Shown here piece after piece: positions 1 to 8,998 of a DNA stretch of 64,000 nt. Origin of the DNA: Phaeodactylum tricornutum CCAP 1055/1 (lineage: Eukaryota; Bacillariophyta; Bacillariophyceae; Surirellales; Neidiaceae). The stretch spans positions 310,001 through 374,000 of the forward strand of contig NC_011682.1 of assembly GCF_000150955.2 (NCBI RefSeq), read 5' to 3'. Each line of letters begins with the position of its first letter. Within the stretch, counting starts at the first letter, position 1. The translations under genes and the position numbers were made by a program. Under the pieces are notes generated by a model that saw nothing but the letters and a program-made list of their open reading frames with translations, was not told where the DNA came from and made no database searches.

Positions 1-147
1 TTCAATAAACCAGGATTCGCAGTCGCCTTCGTTCTTTTCTGTAATGCGTTGCACACAGCCTTCGTACAGCTTTAATTGTTTCGGACAAGCCATTTTACAT
101 TCCTCCCGAAGGGTGGGCATGGGATCGACAATTTCTTCTTCCGCCTG
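1..147 (-). CDS. Ubiquinol-cytochrome c reductase hinge protein (QCR6/UQCRH), partial exon
   Basis: Acidic hinge subunit of mitochondrial complex III, which helps cytochrome c1 dock with cytochrome c. The minus-strand frame reads an EEEIVDP stretch, then LREEC, CPKQLKLYEGC and EGDCESWF. The order of acidic run, V-D-P, and spaced cysteines matches the UQCRH/QCR6 family, whose human form has EELVDP..VREQC..C..C..DC. The gene runs off the left edge, so the C-terminal end is missing. Upstream the frame is open only to about 162, and a good acceptor (..GTTGCAG) sits at 148, so at least one 5' exon exists. A likely initiator is the ATG at 215, followed by a very short intron, but this is not resolved. 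A TACTGTAAA motif near 275-285 could be its promoter. Confidence 0.72.
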
Positions 148-831
148 CAACGCCAGAGCAGCTTAAGATGTGAGATGTACGAAACAAACAAAGTGTTGTC
201 GATCGCATCGACCATGCCCTTTCGTCCCCCAAATTGCAATGCCGTCAAGCGTAAGGCAGTACGGACGGTAGAAATCTTTACAGTACATTCAAGGCGACAA
301 CGCCGATCCACCAGCGAATGAAAGAAAGACTGCAATCATTTCCTTCAACAAATTGACATCCTGGCTCTTCGAAGAACGAACATAGCTATAATGTGGGCAG
401 TAAAGATGAAAGAAAGACACAATTACATACCATGGTCTTCTCAGGATGACAAGCAGAGCGGATTGAGTTTCTGCTGCGTAGAGAGAATCCGATTGCCGTA
501 GTTGTCGCTTCGACAGTGAGCCTCGTTTGCGTTGCCACGACACGAAGAGCTAACAGTAGAGGTCGCGGTGTTGGTGACGTACATCTCTTTCAGAGAAACA
601 TCCTTTTTTGTGCGTTCCGGATTCCTTTCCAGAGATCCAATTTCTCGTGGCCTGGCATTCATCCGTGTCATCAGAAGGGGCAACAAATTTCGTCGCTGTA
701 AACGTACTACTGACAATGAGTAAAAACATCAACATTGTTGATATTTCCAGTTAGATCGGCCATGAGACGATCCAGACGTCTCCTTTACATAACATTTTGA
801 TCCGCGATAAGAAAGCATATATTCACATTCC
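148..831. other. Intergenic region with possible 5' exon of the hinge gene
   Basis: About 0.7 kb between divergent genes. It should hold the missing first exon of the hinge-protein gene, near 200-215. A 61-codon ATG frame on the minus strand (550-735) starts with a hydrophobic, signal-peptide-like stretch (MLMFLLIVSS) and diverges from the gene at 832. I cannot extend it by splicing and treat it as unproven. Nothing else is recognisable. Confidence 0.4.
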
Positions 832-3603
832 ATGCGTACTGATGGAGGAGGCGTTGTCAGAAGACGCGAGCGGGCGGAAGCCAAGCCATTGTTACTTCCC
901 GTTAGAGAGTGCATTTTACTCGTCGTCTTTTTGGCAATCCAAGCATCATGTTTTATGACACAAGCCCCAGCACGAAGGTCAGTACATCCTTCAATAAACA
1001 CTGGAAGCGTACACCTACGTTTTGCAAGGCGACGACTCTTCCTATCTCGGATGCCGATTCCACAGGTTTATCTACCGACCTTATCTGCCTCTATTGCAAA
1101 ATCAACATCACCGGCTGATCGCTCCCCAGACTATGCCTCGAATCGATCATTGTCAAAAAAACGAAAGCGAAACACGAAACGCTACGAAATTCGTCAATTG
1201 TTTCAAAAAGCCAAAGATCTCGAACGCAAAGGCCACTGGCGCAAGGCAGCCGACGTACTCAATGAAATTTTAGTTTGGGATCCAGCCGACGCTCACAGCC
1301 ACCTTGCTCTAGCGCGACTGGAAGGCCGCCGCTTTCCAGATACTAACAAAGCATGCGAAGCCTTTGGCAAAGGAACTGAAGCTTGCCCGAATTCGGTGCA
1401 TCTTTGGCAGGCTTGGGCAGTTCATGAGGATTCCAGTGGTCACGTTGATCGTGCCAGAGAACTTTTTGAGAAGGCTCTGGCAATAGATCCGCACAACCCT
1501 TATGTGTGCCATGCGTTCGGACTGATGGAGCGAAAGCTGGGCAATGTGGAATCAGCGAAGAAATTATGGGCTCTAGCGCTACAGAAAAAAAGTACCGCTG
1601 CTTTGGTTTGTCAAATGGGAGAGCTGTTCATTGCTGAGAATCAGCTGGACCAAACAAGAGAATTGTATTCAAAGCATCTGCTACGGCTCGAAACAGCCAA
1701 AGATCGAACCGAAGTCTACTTGGCGGCAGCCTGGTTAGAAGAACGCTACTTCACTAACTATATCAAAGCGGAAGAACTCATAAAGAGTGCTCTAGCGCTG
1801 AATCCTAGTAGCAGCGTGGCCCACGTGGCATTGGCTCGACTCGAAGGCAGGAATCGGCAGCGCATACGAGGAGAAGGGTACGAGAGTGCCACCGCTAGGC
1901 GATTGGCTAGTGCCTGCATAAGCCTTGAGACTGAAGGAAACACTGTGCAGCCAGACGATGGTCGAGTCTTTAATGCCTGGGCTCATATAGAAATCAAAGG
2001 ACGCCGATTTTCATCGGCGCGTAACATCCTGCGTCGGGGCTTGAGCAGGTACCCGGAAGACTATTCACTTTTGCAGGCGGCAGGAATATTAGAAGAACGC
2101 GTGGGTAACTATACTGGAGCTCGGGCTATATATGGCAAAAGCCTGCGGATACAGCCTGCTGCTCCAACTTTAGTCGCCTACGCTCTTCTGGACTTGCGGC
2201 ACCCTTCATCCGGAGAGGCCAACTTTACCAGAGTTAAAGCGCTCTTCGAAGAAGCCATACTGTTGGATCCTCGCCATGGCCCAGCCTACAATTCTTACGG
2301 AAATCTTGAACTTCGACAAGGAAACATCCGAACAGCACGTAACATATTCGAACGTGGTATCTTAGCCCACTGTTCGGATGTGGCTTCTGTCTATCACGGC
2401 TACGCCCGTCTGGAATTGTCCATTGGAAATGTGAAGAAAGCTCGAGAAATTTTAGTAGATGGCATTCGTGAGGCATGCCAGCAAGACGCTGGCATGGATT
2501 CGCCACATCGTGAGCGAGCACTGTTCCTTTCACACACGTTAGGAATGCTTGAGTTAAACAGCAATCGTCCTATAGACGCTCTGAGTATTTTCATCGACGG
2601 CGTCAATCGGTACGGTAATTCTTCACAGCTTCTTTTGGGCGCTGCCCTTTGTGAAGTAAAGCTCGGGAATGAAGTCAATGCCCGTATGTTGTTTGAGCGA
2701 TCACTACTGGTCGACGAGAAGCACCCTCAGGCGTGGCAGGCTTGGGGCGTCATGGAGCTTCGGGCGGGAAACACGCTTACAGCTCAAACTCTCTTTGAAT
2801 GTGGCATCAAAGCGGCACCGAAGCATGGTGCTTTGTGGCTCGCTTATGCAATTTCTGAAGGAAGACTTGGAAATCCAGAAACGGCCCGGTCTCTCTTCGC
2901 TAACGGTATAAAGCATTCGCCTAGACACATACCGCTATATCAAGCTTGGGCATCCTTGGAACTTCGGGAAGCTAACTACAATGCTGCGAAAGCCTTGATT
3001 AGCGAGGCCCTAACCCGAGACAAGCGAAACGGCTCAGGATGGCTGGTTGCTGCCGAGATAGAAAAGAGTCTTGGTAACGCAGGACTTGTCAATCTTATAC
3101 TAAGAAGAGGAATTGAGTGCGCACCGACAAATGCTGAGCTTTATAGAGCCCTTGGAGACTCATTGCTTCAGCGTGGAAATGTTCTGGAAGCTCGTGAGAT
3201 TTTTGAGAAAGGAATTGATGTCGATCCTCTCCATGCCCCGCTATATCACTCGTTGGCAGAGCTCGAAGCCAGAATATTCAACGTCGAAGGCCTATCAAAA
3301 TTAAACGCAAGGGCCACTAAAGTGTTTAAGACAAATGCTCTGGAGCCTCCAAGCACTGCGGGTGAGGAAGCATGGGGTACAAAAATCCGAGCCGGTCGTC
3401 TAAGTAGTACGCCCACAGGGGTGAAGGCTTTAGCAGAGCGAATTGTCGAGGATGACATCTCGGACCTTTTTTTGAATAACACCAATCTGGACCTATTCAT
3501 TGAGAGCATCAGTGAAAGCCTCATGGAGGATGGTCTGGTGGGTCAACTTTTCAATATGGAAATGGACAGAATAGAAATTGACTCAGATGTTGCTAAAACC
3601 TAA
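832..3603 (+). CDS. Plastid HAT/TPR-repeat RNA-processing protein (Mbb1/HCF107-like)
   Basis: A 923-residue protein built almost entirely of half-a-TPR (HAT)/TPR repeats, from about residue 115 to 800. Repeated units have the form W..W...E...GN...AR.LFE.G....P. Proteins of this make-up in green plants and algae (Mbb1, HCF107) bind the 5' ends of chloroplast psbB/psbH transcripts and protect them. The N-terminus has a basic segment, then a hydrophobic core (ILLVVFLAIQ), then ASCFMTQAPARR. This looks like a diatom bipartite plastid signal with Phe near the cleavage site, followed by a basic transit region. The start is the first in-frame ATG. No intron is evident. The acidic C-terminal tail of about 120 residues has no repeats. 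The family call rests on repeat style. The RNA target is inference; a plain TPR scaffold is the alternative. Confidence 0.75.
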   Translation: MRTDGGGVVRRRERAEAKPLLLPVRECILLVVFLAIQASCFMTQAPARRSVHPSINTGSVHLRFARRRLFLSRMPIPQVYLPTLSASIAKSTSPADRSPDYASNRSLSKKRKRNTKRYEIRQLFQKAKDLERKGHWRKAADVLNEILVWDPADAHSHLALARLEGRRFPDTNKACEAFGKGTEACPNSVHLWQAWAVHEDSSGHVDRARELFEKALAIDPHNPYVCHAFGLMERKLGNVESAKKLWALALQKKSTAALVCQMGELFIAENQLDQTRELYSKHLLRLETAKDRTEVYLAAAWLEERYFTNYIKAEELIKSALALNPSSSVAHVALARLEGRNRQRIRGEGYESATARRLASACISLETEGNTVQPDDGRVFNAWAHIEIKGRRFSSARNILRRGLSRYPEDYSLLQAAGILEERVGNYTGARAIYGKSLRIQPAAPTLVAYALLDLRHPSSGEANFTRVKALFEEAILLDPRHGPAYNSYGNLELRQGNIRTARNIFERGILAHCSDVASVYHGYARLELSIGNVKKAREILVDGIREACQQDAGMDSPHRERALFLSHTLGMLELNSNRPIDALSIFIDGVNRYGNSSQLLLGAALCEVKLGNEVNARMLFERSLLVDEKHPQAWQAWGVMELRAGNTLTAQTLFECGIKAAPKHGALWLAYAISEGRLGNPETARSLFANGIKHSPRHIPLYQAWASLELREANYNAAKALISEALTRDKRNGSGWLVAAEIEKSLGNAGLVNLILRRGIECAPTNAELYRALGDSLLQRGNVLEAREIFEKGIDVDPLHAPLYHSLAELEARIFNVEGLSKLNARATKVFKTNALEPPSTAGEEAWGTKIRAGRLSSTPTGVKALAERIVEDDISDLFLNNTNLDLFIESISESLMEDGLVGQLFNMEMDRIEIDSDVAKT

Positions 3604-3668
3604 ATACCATGCTACGCTAACGAAAGTAAAAGGGAATTAACAGAAAATGAAAACGAAGTTTCAGTCAA

Positions 3669-6600
3669 CTAAAAGGAGGGTCGCGCTCTTTGCGTCCAAG
3701 TCTGGCTCGTTTCCTTGCTAACGTCCGTGTCATTTACTCGATGCAAAGTTTCTTCGCCTCGCCGCCCATAACCATTCTGACTTTTCGTCTGTGCAGATGA
3801 AGCGATGGCCTCAGCGTTTCTGAGCTCTGCTTCAGACAACTTTAGGTTCTCAGTGAGTACATCAATTTTATCAATCATATATCGCTCTTCTTCGTCTCTC
3901 TTTTGCAAAGCCTCAACAAGCGAGTGATTCTCAACAAAGGCGTTTTGCAGTCTGGTTTGCGTCACCTCGTATCTACTCTTCAACTCCACGATTTCTTCGC
4001 GCAAACGCGATTCGTTCTTTTGTGAGAATCCCGTGTTTCCACTCAAGTGAGACACATTCAAGCTTTGAGTTTCTTCGTCGCGCCTCCCGTAGCCATTCTG
4101 ATTTTTCGTCTGTGCAGATGATGTGATGGCCTTGGAGTTCCTGAGCTCTGCTTCAGATAATTTTAGTTTCTCAGTGAGTACATCAATTTCGTCAATCATA
4201 CATCGCTCTTCTTCATCTCTCTTTTGCAAAGCCTCGACAAGCGAGTGATTCTCAATAAAGGCGTCTTGCAGTCTGGTTTGCGTCACCTCGTATCTACTCT
4301 TCAACTCCACGATTTCTTCGCGCAAACGCGATTCGTTCTTTTGTGAGAATCCCGTGTTTCCACTCAAATGAGACACATTCAAGCTTTGCGACATATCTTC
4401 CAGAGCATCGTGCAGCTGCGAATTTTCTTTTTCAAGCTGTTGTACTGCAGATTGCAACTCATGAAGCTTCTTAACATTTACATCGTTTGGCGTGGATCGC
4501 GATAGCGTGGACATTTCTTCATCCATTTTTCTGCGGAGATCATCAATTTCTTTCTCCAGTGCCCGCTTTTCGCTTTCGGCCTCTTCCAGATGTAGCTGAA
4601 GAGGTCGAAGTAAATTTAAAGCTTCATTGAGACTTTTGTTTAGGGCTCGTTCCGCCTGTCGTTTCGATTTGAGCTCCTCTTGCGACTCCCCGAGCTTGTC
4701 GTTCAGCTCGTCAACTCGTTTCTGAGCTTCATCCAGCCGATGCTTGTCTTCTGCACTCAACGCCTGAGTTTGCGCTTTGGCAAGTTCCAAATCGCCTTGT
4801 ATACCTCGCAATTCCACTTCCTTTTTTGCTAATTCCCCTTTGAGTACTATCATTTCACTTTCCAGAGCCCTTTGTGCATTCTTCACCCCTTCACCAACAT
4901 CCCTAGCCGTCGCGGATGGACCAGGTGATAGATGATTCTCTGCCGAGCGTAGCCGTCCCTGCAGTTCGGTATTTGTAGTTTCAGTCTCGTTATTTTGTTC
5001 GTGAAGAGCGCTGAATTTCGTGCGAGCATCGCGTAACAAATTTTTTAGCTTTTCTTCAGAGGCTCGTTTGGCCTGGAGATCCTGCCGGGCTTTGGAAAGC
5101 GATTCACCACCAGCCGGAGTAGAGGGGGATCGATTTGCCGACACGAGAACCGTTGCGCCTGCAAGTTTCGACTTGGAAAGCTGAATCTGCAGAGATTGAA
5201 TTTCTTGCTTCAGGTCTTCAATCTCGTCATCCTTTTCGTCCATTTGCCTGCGCATTCTCTTCATTTCGTCTTTGTCGATGCCGTTTTTCTTGAGTTGATC
5301 GATTTGAAACAGTAATTGCTGTTTTTCCCTGTCCGCTTTTGCAGCAGCATCTTGCAATGGCTTGAGCAAGCCTACAGCTTCTTTAAGACTGGTCCGCAGC
5401 TCTACGTTTCGTTCCTCCCGCGCTTGTAAATCGCCTTTGTACACCGACACATGCGATTCAAGCTCCGACACTCGCTTACGCGTAGCATTAATGTCTTTGT
5501 TCGACAGAGATCCCCGGTCCAAATGTGATTGAATAGCGGCCAAAAGCTCTTTTTCCGTTGTCGGACGGTTGTGAAAATTTCCCTCCACTCCGTCCCGTTC
5601 CAGCAGGAACCGGTGTAAGTGCTGGAGTGGTTCCAAAAGGTTGCCATCTCTCGATTTCAGCATTTCTTGAAGACGGTGATTGTCTTGAATGAGCTTTGCA
5701 TTGACATCACCTTGCAGTTCTGCGTCTACCGCCTCCAGTTCTTTTAAGGCTTCATCCAAACACCCCTGCAGCTCTACTCGTTCCTGTTCCAACGTTTGAA
5801 TCTTTTCCTGCAAATCTAAATCGCGACCCCCGTGTTGCGGTCCATTGTTGTTTTTTTGATTTGACGTTTTCCACCGTGCCAGTTCTTGCTGTGCCTTGTC
5901 CACTTGAGCCTTTAATTCCTCAACCTGCTTACTCCAGCTTTCTTCCGCTTCTTCCCACTGCGACCGCGTGGCTTCCAAGTCTTCCGTTAAAGTGGTGCAT
6001 TCGTGTTGTATTTCCTGCATCATTCGTTCCTGATCCTCTACACGCAATTCCCACGTGTATTGCTCCGCCTCGAGGGTGTCTTCCAGTTCCTTACGGACCA
6101 TATCCGCCGTGAGGATTTGCGCGTGTGCCCGATCCAACTCTACTTGGAGTTCCCCTACTCGCGAATCTTTCGCATCGTCTATAAGCGAACGCTGTTGCGA
6201 TTCGCTGTCACTAGCGTTACGTTGCTGCATTGTGGCCTCGTGTTCCTGTTGCTGTACCATTCGTTCTTCCTGCGACCGCTCGAGCTGCCGTTTGAGGGTG
6301 CGTACACTGCTCCGGAGCTCCAAAATAACAGCATCCGACTTGGCGAGAGCCGTCTTATTTTGTCCATCGCGGGCCTCGTTTTCTTCCAGTGATGCCCGGA
6401 GTCGCGCAATGACTGCGTCCGGACCATCCCGGCGGAGTGCCATAGCATCCCCGGCGGAAAGGGAAACCCGCGGCGACGATTGTGGGCGACGGATCTGCAT
6501 GGACGAAGCCCTTGGGGAGGACGTCTCGTGCGTTCCGTTGGACGTGGTAGCCACGGTAGTGGAAGTACTGGCGTGGGAGTCTTCACGGACGGCACCGTGG

Positions 6601-6707
6601 GCGTTTGCTTGGCTCTGGCCTGACCCGAACGGCGATACCAACGGGGGATTCGGCTTCTTGAGCTTACTGTTGGGACTACGAAAGGGAATCGTATTGTAGT
6701 CTCTCAT
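3669..6707 (-). CDS. Long coiled-coil protein with internal tandem duplication
   Basis: A 1012-residue protein with a Ser/Pro-rich, basic N-terminus of about 110 residues, then near-continuous heptad-rich coiled coil (many E, K, Q, L) to the C-terminus. A short motif LLKPLQ/LLRPLQ recurs within the coiled coil. Near the C-terminus a unit of about 107 residues starting SLNVSHLSGNTGF is present twice in tandem at high identity. I find no motor, kinase or membrane segment. Such architecture fits a cytoskeletal, centrosomal or Golgi-type scaffold, but the family is not recognisable. ATG start; no intron seen. It is convergent with the HAT-repeat gene, ending 66 bp away. Confidence 0.8.
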   Translation of the reverse strand: MRDYNTIPFRSPNSKLKKPNPPLVSPFGSGQSQANAHGAVREDSHASTSTTVATTSNGTHETSSPRASSMQIRRPQSSPRVSLSAGDAMALRRDGPDAVIARLRASLEENEARDGQNKTALAKSDAVILELRSSVRTLKRQLERSQEERMVQQQEHEATMQQRNASDSESQQRSLIDDAKDSRVGELQVELDRAHAQILTADMVRKELEDTLEAEQYTWELRVEDQERMMQEIQHECTTLTEDLEATRSQWEEAEESWSKQVEELKAQVDKAQQELARWKTSNQKNNNGPQHGGRDLDLQEKIQTLEQERVELQGCLDEALKELEAVDAELQGDVNAKLIQDNHRLQEMLKSRDGNLLEPLQHLHRFLLERDGVEGNFHNRPTTEKELLAAIQSHLDRGSLSNKDINATRKRVSELESHVSVYKGDLQAREERNVELRTSLKEAVGLLKPLQDAAAKADREKQQLLFQIDQLKKNGIDKDEMKRMRRQMDEKDDEIEDLKQEIQSLQIQLSKSKLAGATVLVSANRSPSTPAGGESLSKARQDLQAKRASEEKLKNLLRDARTKFSALHEQNNETETTNTELQGRLRSAENHLSPGPSATARDVGEGVKNAQRALESEMIVLKGELAKKEVELRGIQGDLELAKAQTQALSAEDKHRLDEAQKRVDELNDKLGESQEELKSKRQAERALNKSLNEALNLLRPLQLHLEEAESEKRALEKEIDDLRRKMDEEMSTLSRSTPNDVNVKKLHELQSAVQQLEKENSQLHDALEDMSQSLNVSHLSGNTGFSQKNESRLREEIVELKSRYEVTQTRLQDAFIENHSLVEALQKRDEEERCMIDEIDVLTEKLKLSEAELRNSKAITSSAQTKNQNGYGRRDEETQSLNVSHLSGNTGFSQKNESRLREEIVELKSRYEVTQTRLQNAFVENHSLVEALQKRDEEERYMIDKIDVLTENLKLSEAELRNAEAIASSAQTKSQNGYGRRGEETLHRVNDTDVSKETSQTWTQRARPSF
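3747..4388 (-). repeat. Two 321-bp tandem copies inside the coiled-coil gene
   Basis: Two adjacent in-frame copies, about 3747-4067 and 4068-4388. They share long identical stretches, for example around the AAGCTTTG sites at 4060 and 4381, and differ at scattered bases. The period is a multiple of three, so the frame is kept. Confidence 0.85.
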
Positions 6708-7620
6708 GGTGGAATGAAGTTTCTGTCTACGTGCGTGTGCGTGTATATGATCCTAAATCCCTATTCCCCTCGACACGCAAACCGCACCAGACGCTGCGAA
6801 ACAGCCACTACTCTCCGGTATAGGAAGAGCACCTCGATAAGGAATCGGAAAAAGACTGAAGAAACAAGTCGACGCTGCTTTCTCTCTATTTCCCCCCCGA
6901 AATTAGATGAGATACGTACACGGCGTCTCACAACTTGCGATCCACACGATTTCTCTCTTGGTTCGCTGGAACGGAGCAACATGCCTTTGCTGTTAATTAT
7001 TAGTAAATATTGGATGGAATTATGAAAAGAGATTTATTACATTACCGTTGACTAAGGGGATACCCCAGCGGGACTTGCTAAGTAATGGAAGCCTGGCGAG
7101 TCGGTTCGGCACGATGTGTATATGTAATCCAACCTGACCAGGTCGGGGAAATTTTCTTAGAAAATATAAGGAATGCCAGATCTTCGCGTGCTGCGATTTC
7201 CCACTCGGGGTTTCGATTCGTCCAGATCACGCGCGAGTCTTTACTGTAACCCTCCCCGTGGAACCCCACCCAAATCCCAGGTCTACTCCGCCCGTGAAGG
7301 TTTCACCTACTCCATATCCATTCCAACCTGGCATTGCCTCTGTCACTCCCTCCTTTCTTTGCTTGTTCAGGACACTCCTCTAATTTGTGATTACTTAAAT
7401 CAGGAAAGGAAATATCCTAGGAAATCGCGACTTTGGCGTGAAGTCAATTGTCGCCTTCTTCGTGCCGTGCCGCAAAGTGGAATCGTTGAAAGTTGCCAAT
7501 TTTCTTGATGGGATGTCGTAGCAACCATCCATTGCCAAGGTCTTGTCCATGCTCGTCTGTATTAACATCAAAAACGTGAGTCGAACGCCTCTTGTTGACC
7601 ACTGTCGGTGTACAGATCAT
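6708..7620. other. Intergenic, no gene recognised
   Basis: About 0.9 kb. It includes the 5' region of the coiled-coil gene. A 111-codon plus-strand open frame at 7173-7508 has low-complexity, non-protein-like composition and no family signal, so it is not called. Confidence 0.4.
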
Positions 7621-8289
7621 TTACATTAACGTACTCTCAAACACAACAGCCTCCTCGTACAAAGCTTCGAAATCACCGCTCAAGTCCACCCGTCTATTTG
7701 CGTAAAAGTAAACACCCTCATCCCACCGAGTGTACGTTATGCCTTCTCCGGAAGCGAGTCGTCGGACTTGCCGCATCACGGACCGGAAGTTTTGTTGACT
7801 TAAGTTTTCGTGATCGAGCAAGTAGCGTTCCATTGATGTCGTCCAATCCGGCAAGTTCCGTAGTTTATCTCGTTCCTCGCGGGATAGTACGGATGCCGTT
7901 TCTTTTCGAATAGTTCGTTTGTGTTTCCGCGATCGCTGTTGTTGGCGACGGGAAAATTCAATGAGATCATCCGCGAGCCCATCGTAGATTGGTGCTTGTT
8001 TGCGGACTCGTCCGGACCGACGGACTCGCTCCACCGAGCGAACCTCTTCCACCGCAGCGCTTGGCCGACTCTTACGATTGGTCGGCGTCGGAATTAGTTC
8101 CTGTTTTTGACGATTGGCGTACTCGTCCAATCCCAACTTGCGCAAATGAGCCTGGTTGTGGGCAATATTCGCCAACCGCATGGCCTCATAGCTCGGGTAA
8201 TGATATCCATCCTTAGCGGCGTGCACAAAGACATCCGTCGGGGAGCTGGAGCGCTGCAAGCAACTCGTAGAATCGTGCGTCTTCTTCAT
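7621..8289 (-). CDS. Basic protein with RRSGR motif, unknown function
   Basis: A 222-residue hydrophilic protein. The N-terminal third contains a helical segment (ANIAHNQAHLRKLGLDEY), followed by a basic RRSGRVRKQAPIYDGL stretch. This arrangement, N..HL..LGL followed by RRS.R, I recall from many diatom proteins annotated only as hypothetical, some of them near chromatin-binding domains. The C-terminal half has an Arg/Gln-rich region and then a compact, probably folded segment (WTTSMERYLL...FRSVMRQVRRLASGEGI). No signal peptide or membrane span. ATG start at 8289; an intron-linked 5' exon is possible, because the frame just upstream (8290-8525) is also open but lacks an ATG. A nuclear role is inferred from basicity only. 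Confidence 0.6.
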   Translation of the reverse strand: MKKTHDSTSCLQRSSSPTDVFVHAAKDGYHYPSYEAMRLANIAHNQAHLRKLGLDEYANRQKQELIPTPTNRKSRPSAAVEEVRSVERVRRSGRVRKQAPIYDGLADDLIEFSRRQQQRSRKHKRTIRKETASVLSREERDKLRNLPDWTTSMERYLLDHENLSQQNFRSVMRQVRRLASGEGITYTRWDEGVYFYANRRVDLSGDFEALYEEAVVFESTLM

Positions 8290-8998
8290 TTGGCTGCGGA
8301 TTTTGCTCTTAAAGGTGTACCGCTGGTGTAGAACGGTAAGGCCGGATCATTGGCATCGCCCGTGCTCGGGTAAGGCTCTAGCGCGCCGTTTGGTCCCCTG
8401 TTCTCCGTACTTTTCTGCTCAAGTTCCTTGAAGCGATTTTCGTGCAAAGCTTTATCCAAAAACCCTAGCTTAGGGTTCCAGATAAACGCCTCTCTAACTG
8501 TAAACCTTAGCCGCTCTAATTGCACGCACTAACTGTAACAACGAAGTCGATTTCGTTGCGCACGACAAGTCGTTATTAAGCTTTGTAAGGCTTTACATCA
8601 ACGACGCCAAATGATAGTGTTTACTGTTAGGTACCGTCACTCCTCCAAACCGAAAAAATTGATGATCGATCTTACACTAGCTACAAATAATTTTTACAGC
8701 AGAAATCTATACAGAAACTGGATGTTGAAGATCGGATCCCGGAGCCATCCACTGAAGACAGGACCACAGCTGCGCAAGTTGTTCAGTTTCATGCCTCATA
8801 CTAAACGTTATGTGTACTCCAGCAGCGAGCTATAGACTTCAGCATTTTCCCCTGTTGCAATTTCATTAAAAGAGTGAATCCTCAGCCGTGCAGTCTACAC
8901 CTTGCTCATACGTGGTAATATCATCGCTCGCCTTTGTTGAAAGTGACCTTGAGTCATTGCTTCGTACCCGGCGAAGCCCGTCATTAGTATGCGAAATC
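8290..8998. other. Intergenic with three ACTGT promoter-like motifs
   Basis: About 0.7 kb. It contains CTAACTGTAA-type motifs near 8495 and 8529 and TTACTGTTAG at 8621-8630. No convincing coding region. Confidence 0.4.

Noticed and set aside
6055-6699. 214-codon plus-strand open frame opposite the coiled-coil gene
   Set aside because: Antisense of a well-supported coding region; Ser/Arg/Cys-rich composition is what the reverse strand of Glu/Lys/Gln codons gives.
7173-7508. 111-codon plus-strand frame between genes
   Set aside because: No protein-like domain, signal or homologous motif; treated as chance.
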